NCBI RefSeq assembly: GCF_017104715.1
Contig: NZ_JAAGPI010000054.1
Location: 1 to 45,523 of the forward strand
Length of the DNA: 45,523 nucleotides
From: Burkholderia sp. Ac-20365
Lineage (GTDB): Bacteria > Pseudomonadota > Gammaproteobacteria > Burkholderiales > Burkholderiaceae
Reading direction: 5' to 3'
Shown here piece by piece: positions 17,236 through 25,845 of this stretch. Numbering within the stretch: position 1 is the first letter of the stretch; the number at the start of each line of letters is the position of its first letter. The position numbers were made by a program, and so were the translations under genes. Below the pieces are notes generated by a model that worked only from the letters and a program-made list of their open reading frames with translations, was not told the DNA's origin and made no database searches.

Positions 17236-17747
17236 CGAAACTTTTCCTCAAGAAGTGCCGGTGGGCGGCATGCACCGCCCTGGGCGTGCGCGGATCATTG
17301 CAACGCCAAAAATGCGGTACAAACGCCCTCGCCCCGTTTGATGCAGCGCACAAGACGACGCGAGCGCGGGATTTTACAGGGTCTCGCCCGGTCGCCCCAT
17401 CAACAAGACTGACTCTGCATGTCTGGCCGCCGCTGACCTGAGCGGCACAATTCCGAAAAAATCTGTCGCAACCGCGCAATCGTTCCGAAGAAATTGTCTG
17501 GACCGCGGAGGCTACCAGGCGCATGTGTTGACATTCTGTCGATGGACTCAGAGCGACCGGAAGACGTCGCGGCTCGCGGCGCGTGACAGGGTATCCATCG
17601 ACGCGCGACGACACAATTCGCCTTTGGTCCAATACCCTTATTACTTCGTTATGCGTAGGATATTTTTCAATACGGAATGCGACATTACCCTGATAAAACG
17701 ATTTCGACGCGGCAACTTTCCGTGCGAATCATCGAACATCGACCGCG
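17236..17747. other. Divergent intergenic region
   Basis: About 510 bp between the leftward binding-protein gene and the rightward sulfatase-maturase gene. It must hold promoters for both. Apart from the candidate ArgR operator listed separately, I see no clear -10/-35 pair and no credible gene. The part at 17600-17720 is relatively AT-rich for this genome (a TTATTACTTCGTTATGCG-like stretch), which is where a promoter for the rightward gene would be expected. Confidence 0.6.
17443..17484 (+). promoter_or_regulatory. Candidate ArgR operator (two 21-bp direct half-sites)
   Basis: The Pseudomonas ArgR half-site, as I recall it, is TGTCGC-N8-AA-N5, used as a direct repeat. Here 17464-17479 is an exact TGTCGC-N8-AA match. 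The preceding 21-bp register (17443-17463) has CGGCAC-N8-AA, with 3 of 6 bases plus the AA. It lies upstream of the amino-acid binding protein gene, and an ArgR homologue is encoded in this window. A single exact half-site is expected about once per 45 kb on both strands by chance, so location is the main support. Confidence 0.35.
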
Positions 17748-19034
17748 ATGAAAAACAGCACGACCATCCCCCTGACACCCCTACCGACCAGTCTGGGCGA
17801 TGTCGACGCCCCGCCCTCGGGTCCCCGCTTCAAGCGGCGCTTTCACGTCATGGCCAAGCCGACGGGGTCGGCCTGCAATCTCGATTGCACTTACTGTTTC
17901 TATCTGCACAAGGAACAGTTGCTCGAGCAGCGCCGCGGCGACTTCATGAGCGACGCCACGCTCGAAACGTTCATCCGTCAATACATCGATGCGCAAGACG
18001 GCGAGCAGGTCGTGTTTTCCTGGCAAGGCGGAGAGCCGACGCTGATGGGGCTCGACTTTTTCCGCAAGGTCGTGCGCCTGCAGCAGCAGTACAAACGGCC
18101 GGGCCAGCGCATCGAAAACAACCTGCAGACCAACGGCACCGCACTCGACAACGAGTGGTGCGCATTTCTGAAGCAGCATGACTTTCTGGTCGGCCTGTCG
18201 ATAGACGGACCGCGCGAACTGCACGACGCCTACCGTGTGTCGCGCTCGGGCAAACCGACGTTCGACCGGGTCATGCGAGGGCTCGACTGTATTCACCGGC
18301 ATGGTGTCGCCTTCAATGCGCTCGCCGTGATCAACCGCCTCAATGCACGCCGGCCCGTCGACGTCTATCGCTTCCTGACACGCGAAGTCGGCGCAACGTA
18401 TGTGCAGTTCAACCCGTGCGTGGAAGCGCGGACATTCAAACAGGTCGCGCCGCAGTTCTGGGATGACGCATCGATTCCCGTGGTCGGCTCCGAGCGAGCA
18501 AGACCAGGCGCGGCAGATTCCGTCGTCACCGACTGGTCCGTGGATCCCGACGACTGGGGCTATTTCCTGAGCCGCACGTTCGACGAGTGGTATCGCGAGG
18601 ACCTGGGGCGCGTGCTGGTCAACCTCTTCGAAACGGCCGTCGCGCAGACCATGGGGATGCCGTCGCAGCTTTGCATCACCGCGCCTTTCTGCGGCAAGGG
18701 CCTGGCCATGGAGCACGACGGCCGCGTCTATTCGTGCGATCACTACGTCTACCCCGAGTACGAACTCGGCGACATCGCCCGTCATCCGCTTCATCACATC
18801 GCATTCTCGGAGCGGCAGAAAGCCTTCGGCTTCGGCAAGAAGGACACCCTTCCGAACTATTGCCTGCAATGCAGACACCTGAACCTGTGCTGGGGCGAAT
18901 GTCCGAAGAACCGCCTCGTCCGCGCGCCGGACGGCGAGCCCGGACTCAACTATCTATGCCCGGGCATCCGGCAGTTCCATGCGCATGCCGGCCCAAGGCT
19001 GCGACAGATCGCCGGCAGCCTCCAGCACACCTAG
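17748..19034 (+). CDS. Anaerobic-type sulfatase-maturating enzyme (radical SAM, SPASM)
   Basis: A radical-SAM enzyme that converts the active-site Ser or Cys of a sulfatase to C-alpha-formylglycine in the cytoplasm, 428 aa. The radical-SAM cluster motif is CNLDCTYC (Cys43, Cys47, Cys50). The C-terminal SPASM region with auxiliary cluster cysteines runs from about 308 to 395 (CITAPFCGKG, SCDHYVYPEY, YCLQCRHLNLCWGECPKNR); the Asp in CDHY matches the residue taken as catalytic base in characterised anSMEs. GGEPTLMGL is the usual radical-SAM second strand. The sulfatase gene follows after 88 nt on the same strand, a typical maturase-substrate pair. Despite the family name, such enzymes also occur in aerobes. 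The ATG at 17748 gives a short N-terminal extension before the conserved FHVMAKPTGSACN. Confidence 0.93.
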   Translation: MKNSTTIPLTPLPTSLGDVDAPPSGPRFKRRFHVMAKPTGSACNLDCTYCFYLHKEQLLEQRRGDFMSDATLETFIRQYIDAQDGEQVVFSWQGGEPTLMGLDFFRKVVRLQQQYKRPGQRIENNLQTNGTALDNEWCAFLKQHDFLVGLSIDGPRELHDAYRVSRSGKPTFDRVMRGLDCIHRHGVAFNALAVINRLNARRPVDVYRFLTREVGATYVQFNPCVEARTFKQVAPQFWDDASIPVVGSERARPGAADSVVTDWSVDPDDWGYFLSRTFDEWYREDLGRVLVNLFETAVAQTMGMPSQLCITAPFCGKGLAMEHDGRVYSCDHYVYPEYELGDIARHPLHHIAFSERQKAFGFGKKDTLPNYCLQCRHLNLCWGECPKNRLVRAPDGEPGLNYLCPGIRQFHAHAGPRLRQIAGSLQHT

Positions 19035-19122
19035 CGTAGTCCCCGCGAACGCAGGACGGATGCAAACCCGCTTGCACCCGATCCGGCCGCGTCGCGCCGC
19101 CCCTCGTCAACACAAGCAATCG

Positions 19123-20814
19123 ATGGAAACAAAGACCATGGCTCTCAGACACATGCTCAAACGCAGGATCGTCACGGCGCTGTCCGCGGCGGTATCCGGC
19201 TGGCTGGCGTTCAGCCCCGTTGCGTTCGCAGCCGACACGACCCGGCCGCCCAATATTCTGGTCATCTTCGGCGACGACATCGGCCAGACCAACATCAGTG
19301 TCTACGGCAAAGGGGTCGTGGGCTATCAGACGCCCAACATCGACCGCCTCGCGCACGAAGGGATGATGTTCACCGACTACTACGCGGAGAACAGCTCGAC
19401 GGCCGGCCGCTCTTCCTTCATCACCGGGCAGTCGCCATTGCGCACCGGCTTGAGCAAGGTGGGGATTCCCGGCGCGACGCAAGGGCTGCAGGCATCGGAC
19501 GTGACGATCGCCCAGGCGCTCAAGCCCCTAGGTTATGTGACTGGCCAGTTCGGCAAGAATCACCTGGGTGACCGCAACGAATACCTGCCGACCGTCCACG
19601 GCTTCGATGTGTTCTACGGCAATCTCTATCACCTGAACGCGGAAGAAGAACCCGAGCGTCCGTACTGGCCTAAAGCCGATACGCCTCAAGGCAAAGCCTA
19701 TGCGAAGCTGTTCATGCCACGCGGGGTGATGGACTGCAAGGCAACGGATCACGACGATACAACCGTCGATGCACGCTTCGGCAAGGTCGGCAAACAGGTT
19801 TGCACGGACACGGGCCCGCTCACGTCGAAGCGCATGGAAACCATCGACGACGAGACCACCGGCCGCGCCATCGATTTCATGAAGACTCAAGCCAGCGCCG
19901 ACAAGCCGTTCTTCGTCTGGATGAATACCACGCGCATGCACGTGTTCACGCATGTGCGCCCCGAGTACAAGGACAAGGGCGGCATGGCGGGCGACACCTA
20001 CGCCGACGGCATGTGGGAGCACGACCAGGATGTCGGCAAGCTGCTCAAATCGCTCGACGAAATGGGTATCGCCGACAACACCATCGTGGTCTATACGACG
20101 GACAACGGTCCGAACCAGTTCTCGTGGCCGGACGCCGCGACGACGCCGTTCCGCAACGAAAAAGACTCGAACTACGAAGGCGCCTTCCGCGTGCCGGCGC
20201 TCGTACGCTGGCCAGGCCACATCAAGCCGGGCCAGGTATCGAACGAAATCTTCTCCGGCATGGACTGGTTCCCCACGCTGCTGGCAGCCGCCGGCGACAC
20301 AGGCATCAAAGATCGCCTGCTCAGGGGCGCGAGCATCGGCGGACGAACCTTTAAGAATCACCTGGACGGCTACAACCAGCTGCCGTATCTCGAAGGCACG
20401 CAGGCAAAGAGCGAACGCAAGGAGTTCTATTACTTCGACGACGACGGCGTGCTGGTCGACATGCGTTACGAAGACTGGAAGTTCGTCTATTGCGAACAGC
20501 GCGCGCCCGGCGGCTTCGCAGTATGGAACAACCCGCTGACCTGTCTGCGCGTGCCGAAGATCTTCAACCTGCGCATGGATCCGTACGAGCGCGCCGACGT
20601 CGTCTCCGACCAGTACTACGACTGGACGACCAAGAACGTCTACGTCCTGTACGGCGCGATTGCCGAGACAGGCAAGTTCCTCGACACCTTCGTCGCATAT
20701 CCGCCTGCGCAGACGCCCGCCAGCTTCACGGTCGACGGCATTCGGGCCGGCGTCGATGCCGAGATCGCGCGCAATAACGCGCGCGTGAAAGCGATGAGCA
20801 AAAAGAACGACTGA
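19123..20814 (+). CDS. Arylsulfatase, Ser-type, exported
   Basis: A formylglycine-dependent sulfatase of the alkaline-phosphatase superfamily, 563 aa from the ATG at 19123. Residues about 10-38 form a signal peptide (RRIVTALSAAVSGWLAF, cleavage near AFA-AD), so it acts in the periplasm. The metal site begins ILVIFGDDIGQ. The modification site reads NSSTAGRSSFITGQ: Ser in place of the usual Cys, and Ala where the C/S-x-P-x-R motif has Pro. Next come GQFGKNHLGD (signature 2, Lys and His), MNTTRMHVFTH and VVYTTDNGPNQ (metal Asp/Asn). A Ser-type site needs an anSME, and one is encoded just upstream. The downstream hairpin and ytcA-mdtNOP genes suggest linked function. The substrate is unknown. 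Longer in-frame starts (18979) overlap the maturase gene and are rejected. Confidence 0.92.
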   Translation: METKTMALRHMLKRRIVTALSAAVSGWLAFSPVAFAADTTRPPNILVIFGDDIGQTNISVYGKGVVGYQTPNIDRLAHEGMMFTDYYAENSSTAGRSSFITGQSPLRTGLSKVGIPGATQGLQASDVTIAQALKPLGYVTGQFGKNHLGDRNEYLPTVHGFDVFYGNLYHLNAEEEPERPYWPKADTPQGKAYAKLFMPRGVMDCKATDHDDTTVDARFGKVGKQVCTDTGPLTSKRMETIDDETTGRAIDFMKTQASADKPFFVWMNTTRMHVFTHVRPEYKDKGGMAGDTYADGMWEHDQDVGKLLKSLDEMGIADNTIVVYTTDNGPNQFSWPDAATTPFRNEKDSNYEGAFRVPALVRWPGHIKPGQVSNEIFSGMDWFPTLLAAAGDTGIKDRLLRGASIGGRTFKNHLDGYNQLPYLEGTQAKSERKEFYYFDDDGVLVDMRYEDWKFVYCEQRAPGGFAVWNNPLTCLRVPKIFNLRMDPYERADVVSDQYYDWTTKNVYVLYGAIAETGKFLDTFVAYPPAQTPASFTVDGIRAGVDAEIARNNARVKAMSKKND

Positions 20815-20833
20815 CCCAACGAGATGAGTCCGC

Positions 20834-20866
20834 GCGAGAAGCACGCATGTCGAACGTGCTTCTCGC
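20834..20866 (+). terminator. Hairpin between the sulfatase gene and ytcA
   Basis: A 12-bp perfect stem (GCGAGAAGCACG paired with CGTGCTTCTCGC) with a 9-nt loop, 20 nt after the sulfatase stop. No T-tract follows, so it may be a partial terminator or an mRNA-stability element rather than a full stop. It is the only break between the sulfatase pair and the efflux genes. Confidence 0.5.
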
Positions 20867-20931
20867 ATGCTGCTCTCGCGCTGCGCTGCCGCCCGGATAC
20901 ATCCGGGCGCAGCGTCGCTCTCCCATTTCTA

Positions 20932-21195
20932 ATGGCTTTGACTGTGACCAGACCGATCCTGTTGATCATGCCCTGCCTGGCTGTCTCCGGCTGCACGCGG
21001 CCGCAGTCCATTTCCGTGCTCGGCTCGTTTTTTCCGGACTGGCTTTTTTGCGCGATCGCCGGGCTCGTGCTCGCGCTGATCGCACGCAGCGTGCTGGACC
21101 GGTTCGGACAGTCGCGTGCGCTCGGGCCGCCCGTGATGGTGCAGCCCACTTTGATGCTGTTCTTTTCGCTGCTGGTCTGGCTGGTCTTCTTCTAA
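20932..21195 (+). CDS. ytcA: YtcA-family small lipoprotein
   Basis: A protein of 87 aa. The start was taken at the ATG at 20932; the in-frame sequence upstream reads through the hairpin and is not protein-like. The signal peptide ends in a lipobox (LAVSGC), giving a lipid-anchored mature protein, followed by the family-like SISVLGSFFPDWLFCAIAGLVLALIARSVL and a second membrane helix near the C-terminus (LMLFFSLLVWLVFF). YtcA proteins are small, uncharacterised and sit next to mdtN in E. coli. The gene lies 30 nt before mdtN here as well, so it is likely an accessory part of the pump. It is short and easily missed by gene finders. Confidence 0.8.
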   Translation: MALTVTRPILLIMPCLAVSGCTRPQSISVLGSFFPDWLFCAIAGLVLALIARSVLDRFGQSRALGPPVMVQPTLMLFFSLLVWLVFF

Positions 21196-21225
21196 CGCTG
21201 CAATCTCGTCAATCTGAGCCTTCCG

Positions 21226-22278
21226 ATGGCCGTTCGCCCCAACACATTGAAAAGCAGAAAGTGGCCCGCGCTGATGCTGGCTGCCGTTACGCTAGCGCTA
21301 CTCGTCTACGTCATCTGGCGTGTGGATACCGCCCCCGCCACCGACGACGCCTACGCACAGGCCGACACGATCGATGTGGTATCCGAAGTCAGCGGACGCA
21401 TCGTGGAGATGGCCGTCAGGGACAATCAGCAGGTCAGCAAGGGGGATCTGCTGTTCCGTGTCGATCCCCGTCCGTTCGAGGATGAACTGGCGCGCGCCAA
21501 CGCGTCGCTCGTCGCGCTCGACAAACAGATCGCACTCACGCGGCGTGTCGTGACGGCACAGCAATACGGCGCGGATTCCGTGCATGCGCTGGTCGAGCGG
21601 GCGCGCGTCGCGGCGGCGCAAACAACGGAAACGCTTCGCCGCACTCAGCCGCTGCTCGCGCCCGGCTATGTATCGGCGGAAGAAGTCGATCGCGTCCGCA
21701 CGGCGCAACGCGCAGCCGAGGCCGACCTGGTGGCCGCGCGGCTCCAGGCCCAGCAGGCCAGCTCGGCGGTCACAGGCGTCGACGCGCTGGTTGCGCAACG
21801 CGACGTCGTGCTCGCCGACATCGCGCTGATGCAGTTGCGGCTCGACATGGCGACCGTGCGCGCGCCATTCGACGGCCGCGTCGTGTCGCTGAAGACTTCA
21901 GTCGGCCAGTTTGCTTCGGCGCTCAAGCCGGTTTTCACGCTGATCGACACACAGCACTGGTACGTGATCGCCAACTTTCGCGAGACCGAACTGAAGCGCA
22001 TCCGTCCCGGCACGCCTGCGACGATCTATCTGATGAGCGACACTGGCAAGCGGTTCAAGGGTACCGTCGATTCGATCGGCTACGGCGTGCTGCCCGACGA
22101 TGGCGGTCTCGTGCTCGGCGGACTGCCGCGCGTACAGCGCAGCATCAACTGGGTGCGCGTCGCGCAGCGTTTTCCGGTCAAGATCCGGGTCGATCAACCC
22201 GATGCGGAACTGTTCAGGATCGGCGCGTCGGCCGTCGCGCAACTGAATCCGCAGGCCGCCGATCAACCCCGCTCCTGA
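21226..22278 (+). CDS. mdtN: MdtN-like HlyD-family membrane fusion protein
   Basis: The periplasmic adaptor of a tripartite efflux pump, 350 aa. A single N-terminal membrane anchor (ALMLAAVTLALLVYVIW) precedes the biotinyl-lipoyl half-motifs (VVSEVSGRIVEMAVRDNQQV and later MATVRAPFDGRVVSL). Between them is a long coiled-coil hairpin of about 120 residues rich in Ala, Gln and Arg, and a beta-barrel domain follows (WYVIANFRETELKRI). Length and order (ytcA, mdtN, mdtO, mdtP) match the E. coli set, where MdtN is of similar size. It is separated from mdtO by only 7 nt. EmrA/AaeA relatives are the alternative name; the neighbours favour MdtN. Confidence 0.9.
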   Translation: MAVRPNTLKSRKWPALMLAAVTLALLVYVIWRVDTAPATDDAYAQADTIDVVSEVSGRIVEMAVRDNQQVSKGDLLFRVDPRPFEDELARANASLVALDKQIALTRRVVTAQQYGADSVHALVERARVAAAQTTETLRRTQPLLAPGYVSAEEVDRVRTAQRAAEADLVAARLQAQQASSAVTGVDALVAQRDVVLADIALMQLRLDMATVRAPFDGRVVSLKTSVGQFASALKPVFTLIDTQHWYVIANFRETELKRIRPGTPATIYLMSDTGKRFKGTVDSIGYGVLPDDGGLVLGGLPRVQRSINWVRVAQRFPVKIRVDQPDAELFRIGASAVAQLNPQAADQPRS

Positions 22279-22285
22279 GTCCGCA

Positions 22286-24367
22286 ATGAATCTGGCCGGC
22301 TACGTGCCGGAGCGTCTCCACGCTCTGGCGAACTTCCTGCACGAAGAACTCACAGAAGCGCGCCCCGGGCGCGCTGCTCAGGCAACCCAGTTGGGTTCGC
22401 TTTGCCTGCTCGTCGTCTTTGTATCGATGACCTTGCGGGTGCCGATGATTGCGGTATCGCTGATCGTGCTGTTTTACGGCGTGCAATCGAATGCGTTCTT
22501 TACGCGGGTCGTCGCGGTCGTGTTTGTCGTCGCGACGGTACTCGACGTCGGTTGCCTGTTTCTCGTGCTCAAGTATGCATACGGTTATCCGCTGATCCGC
22601 ATCGTGGCCGCCGGGCTGATTCTGATCGGCAGCATGTATCTGATGCGGGTCAACAAGCTCGGGTTGATGTTTTTCGCAGTCGCGCTGGTGGCTGCGTATG
22701 GCCAGACCATTCCCGATGCGCTGGACTTTCCCGAGATCGCCGTGCGTGCGCTGATGTGGGCCATCGTCGCGGGGTTGTATCCCGTGCTGCTCACGGTGAT
22801 CGTGTGCGGTTACCTCTTCCCTTCCCGTCCAGTTGCGCTTGTGCAGCGCGAACTGCATCGGCAGCTTGCCGACGTATCCGTGCGTCTCGAACAGATCCCG
22901 ACGGGCAACGCTAACGCGCAGTCGGCATGGGCCGCCACACGCATCGAAAAGGACACGCTGGCGCTACAAGGATTGCACACGTTCGCCAGTGCGGATGACG
23001 CCGGTTATCGCGCGATTGCGCCTTACTGGAACGCCTGCATCGCAGCAGTCGGCTACCTGCGCGCGAAGACGGCCGCACTCGCGGCGCGCCGGCTCCCCAT
23101 GGGCGACGGCGCACGTGCGCTCTTGTGCAGAATCAACGACGAAATCGCCGCGCTGAAAGAATCGTGCGAGCGTGCCGAGCCGTATCGGGCCACGTGGACA
23201 CCTGGCGATGCCGAACGCTCGACGGCAGCCGCGTATGGTCTGGACAGCCTGTGCCATACCTTGCAAGCGTTGGCCGGCTTCGACCTCGGTCAACCCGCGC
23301 CGAAGGCTGCAAAAGATCCGCTGTTCGTTGCCGACACGCTGACCAACCCGATGTATCTGCGCTTTGCGCTCAAGGTGGCGTTGGCCGCGTCGATCTGCTA
23401 CGTGTTCTATCACGGTGCGCAATGGGACGGTATCCACACGAGCATGCTGACCTGCGTGATCGTCGCGTATCCGAGCACGGGCGCGTCGTTCCAGAAAATG
23501 CTGCTGCGCTGTAGCGGCGCATTGATCGGCGCGCTGCTTGCGTTGCTCACGACCATCGTCATCATCCCGCACGTCGACGGCATTTTCGGCTTTCTGCTGA
23601 TGCTCGCCCCGATATGCTTCGCGGGCGCCTGGGTCGCGACGGGATCCGAGCGGTCGTCGTACATCGGCACGCAGTTCGTGTTCACCTTCGCGATGGCGAC
23701 GCTGGAAAGCGGCTTCGGTCCGTCCACCGATCTGACGGAAATTCGCGACCGTGCGATCGGCATCGTGATCGGCATCGTCGTGTCGGCCGTCGTCTACGCG
23801 TATATCTGGCCCGAAAGCGAAGCAGGCACGATCCGCCAGAAACTGGCCGATTCGCTGCGCGAAGCGGGCAAGCTCGTTCGGCCGTCGGCGTGCGTGGGTG
23901 AATCCGAACACCTGAAGTATCTGCAACAACGTGCGGCGTGCTGGAACGCGCTCAAGGTCTGCGACGACATGGTCGAGCGTGTGGCATTCGAAGCCAGCCT
24001 GCCTTCCGGCACGCGGCGCGCGCTGTTGCACCGCGCACGCGACGTACTGGCCCGCATGCGGCAGATCATCGATCAATGGGACGTCGTACAAAACAGGCTC
24101 GTCGCCGACCCCGTCGATCCCGCTTCTGACGCGTGGCGCCAGCGCGCCGCAGACGCGCTCGATCACTACGCAGACGGTCTCGCCGCGCAACCGTCCACAA
24201 CCGCGCTGCGCCGCTCGCTGCCCGCTGTCGATCCATCCGCCAACGTGCCGCCGGCGCTTGCCGCACACATGCGGCAACTGGCCACGCAGATCATCGAACT
24301 ACCGGATTGGACCGACGTTGCTTCCGGCGTCGACGCAGCCGACGTGCAACCGGGAAAGAGCATTTGA
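22286..24367 (+). CDS. mdtO: MdtO-like FUSC-family inner-membrane efflux transporter
   Basis: A 693-aa inner-membrane protein of the fusaric-acid-resistance (FUSC/AaeB) family, the transport component of the pump. Two blocks of membrane helices can be seen, about residues 35-175 and about 360-520, each followed by a hydrophilic region. The second includes the family-typical IHTSMLTCVIVAYPSTGASFQKMLLRCSG region, of which the residues around ALIGALLALLTTIVI form a helix. FUSC pumps export aromatic acids and related compounds in AaeB-type systems. The start is 7 nt after mdtN and the stop codon is separated from the mdtP ATG by a single base, indicating tight translational coupling. Confidence 0.9.
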   Translation: MNLAGYVPERLHALANFLHEELTEARPGRAAQATQLGSLCLLVVFVSMTLRVPMIAVSLIVLFYGVQSNAFFTRVVAVVFVVATVLDVGCLFLVLKYAYGYPLIRIVAAGLILIGSMYLMRVNKLGLMFFAVALVAAYGQTIPDALDFPEIAVRALMWAIVAGLYPVLLTVIVCGYLFPSRPVALVQRELHRQLADVSVRLEQIPTGNANAQSAWAATRIEKDTLALQGLHTFASADDAGYRAIAPYWNACIAAVGYLRAKTAALAARRLPMGDGARALLCRINDEIAALKESCERAEPYRATWTPGDAERSTAAAYGLDSLCHTLQALAGFDLGQPAPKAAKDPLFVADTLTNPMYLRFALKVALAASICYVFYHGAQWDGIHTSMLTCVIVAYPSTGASFQKMLLRCSGALIGALLALLTTIVIIPHVDGIFGFLLMLAPICFAGAWVATGSERSSYIGTQFVFTFAMATLESGFGPSTDLTEIRDRAIGIVIGIVVSAVVYAYIWPESEAGTIRQKLADSLREAGKLVRPSACVGESEHLKYLQQRAACWNALKVCDDMVERVAFEASLPSGTRRALLHRARDVLARMRQIIDQWDVVQNRLVADPVDPASDAWRQRAADALDHYADGLAAQPSTTALRRSLPAVDPSANVPPALAAHMRQLATQIIELPDWTDVASGVDAADVQPGKSI

Positions 24368-24368
24368 C

Positions 24369-25826
24369 ATGACACACTCACCCTCTCGCTTCAGGCTCGG
24401 CATGCTGATCGGGTGCATGGCGCTGCTGTCGGGCTGTGCACTGATTCACAACGATACGGCACCGCACGCGCAGATCGCGCCCGAACAGATCCGGCTCGCC
24501 AGCGACATCCATCTCGCCCATGACGGCTGGCCGGACGCCCAATGGTGGAAGCGCTACAACGATCCGCAACTCAATGCGCTGATCGTGCGTGCGCTGTCCG
24601 GCTCGCCCACCATCGCGATGGCCCGCACGCGCGTGACGCAGGCGGGCTCACAGGCGGATCTGCTGCGCGCGGGCACGGGCCTGCAAATGGCCGCGTTCGC
24701 GCTCGTCAACGAACAACGCGCATCGGCGAATGGTTTTCTCGGCCCCTACGCACTGAATTTGCCGCGGCTCGGCATCACGGGGCCGTGGTACACGGAGGGC
24801 GCGCTTGGCGTGGTCGCCGATCTCAACATCGATTTGTGGGGCATGCACCGTTCGGCCGTCGAAGCCGCGCTCGGCGTGCAGAATGCGCGCATCGCCGAAA
24901 CGGCTGCGGCGGAACTGGATATCGCGTCGGGGCTCGCACAGCTCTACTACAGCATGCAGACCACGTATCAGATGCTCGACCTGCTGCAGCAAACCAGAGA
25001 CGTGCTCGGCTACGCGGTCGACGCGCATCAGGGCAAGGTCCAGCGCGGTCTGGAAGCACAAGTGCCGTTGCACGGCGCGCGTGCCCAGTTGCTGGCCGTC
25101 AATCGCCAGATCGTTGCCGCTCAAGGACAGATCAAGGAGTTGCGCGAATCCATCCGCGCGCTCGCCGGCTCAGGCGCCGACGATCTGCGTGATATCGGGC
25201 CCGTGCCGCTGCCGCAAGTGTCCGCGAGCCTGCCGGATACCCTGCAATATGAACTGCTCGCACGGCGCCCCGACCTTCAGGCAATGCGCTGGTACGTGCA
25301 ATCGTCGTTCAGCCAGATCGATGCCGCGAAGGCCGCGTTCTATCCCAGTCTGGACATCAAGGCGTTGATCGGTCTCGACTCGCTGCATATCGACAAGCTG
25401 TTCCGGGCCGCCAGCCAGCAGATCAACCTGATACCGGGCCTCTATCTGCCGATCTTCGACGGCGGACGTCTGAATGCGAATCTGCACGGCACCCGCGCGG
25501 CCAGCGACATGCTGATCGAACAATACAATCAGGCCGTACTCAACGCGGTGCGCGACGTTGCCGTCAGCAGCAGCCGTCTGCAGGCACTCGATGACGAGCG
25601 CGCACTACAAATGGAAAAGGTCGACGCGACCCGGTTCGCGCAGGAATCTGCCGAAGCGCATTACGCGCGGGGTCTCGCGAGCCGTCAGATCGCAACCGAA
25701 GCGCGCCTGCCTATGCTGGCAGAACAGATGGCGCTTTTGCTGCTCGATGGACAGCGTCTCGCACAAGACATTGCGCTGACGCGGGCGCTGGGCGGCGGCT
25801 ATGGAAGCGACACAGTCAAACCGTGA
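24369..25826 (+). CDS. mdtP: MdtP-like outer-membrane factor lipoprotein (NodT family)
   Basis: The TolC-like outer-membrane channel of the tripartite pump, 485 aa. The ATG lies one base after the mdtO stop codon; in-frame sequence further upstream is inside mdtO and is rejected. The signal peptide ends in the lipobox LLSGC, with Ala at +2, consistent with sorting to the outer membrane. Typical OMF features are DAQWWKRYNDPQLNALI near the N-terminus, two repeated helical hairpin halves, and ELLARRPDLQAMRWYVQSS and LYLPIFDGGRLNANL. It completes a self-contained pump, unlike the mdtABC set at the left end. It is convergent with astE, with only 19 nt between the stop codons. Confidence 0.92.
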   Translation: MTHSPSRFRLGMLIGCMALLSGCALIHNDTAPHAQIAPEQIRLASDIHLAHDGWPDAQWWKRYNDPQLNALIVRALSGSPTIAMARTRVTQAGSQADLLRAGTGLQMAAFALVNEQRASANGFLGPYALNLPRLGITGPWYTEGALGVVADLNIDLWGMHRSAVEAALGVQNARIAETAAAELDIASGLAQLYYSMQTTYQMLDLLQQTRDVLGYAVDAHQGKVQRGLEAQVPLHGARAQLLAVNRQIVAAQGQIKELRESIRALAGSGADDLRDIGPVPLPQVSASLPDTLQYELLARRPDLQAMRWYVQSSFSQIDAAKAAFYPSLDIKALIGLDSLHIDKLFRAASQQINLIPGLYLPIFDGGRLNANLHGTRAASDMLIEQYNQAVLNAVRDVAVSSSRLQALDDERALQMEKVDATRFAQESAEAHYARGLASRQIATEARLPMLAEQMALLLLDGQRLAQDIALTRALGGGYGSDTVKP

Positions 25827-25845
25827 GCCGCGTGCCCTTCCAGGT

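Noticed and set aside
18979..19122. N-terminal extension of the sulfatase
   Set aside because: It overlaps the maturase gene and puts about 48 non-conserved residues before a good signal peptide.
23931..24368. N-terminal extension of MdtP
   Set aside because: It lies inside mdtO in another frame; the lipoprotein signal peptide starts at 24369.
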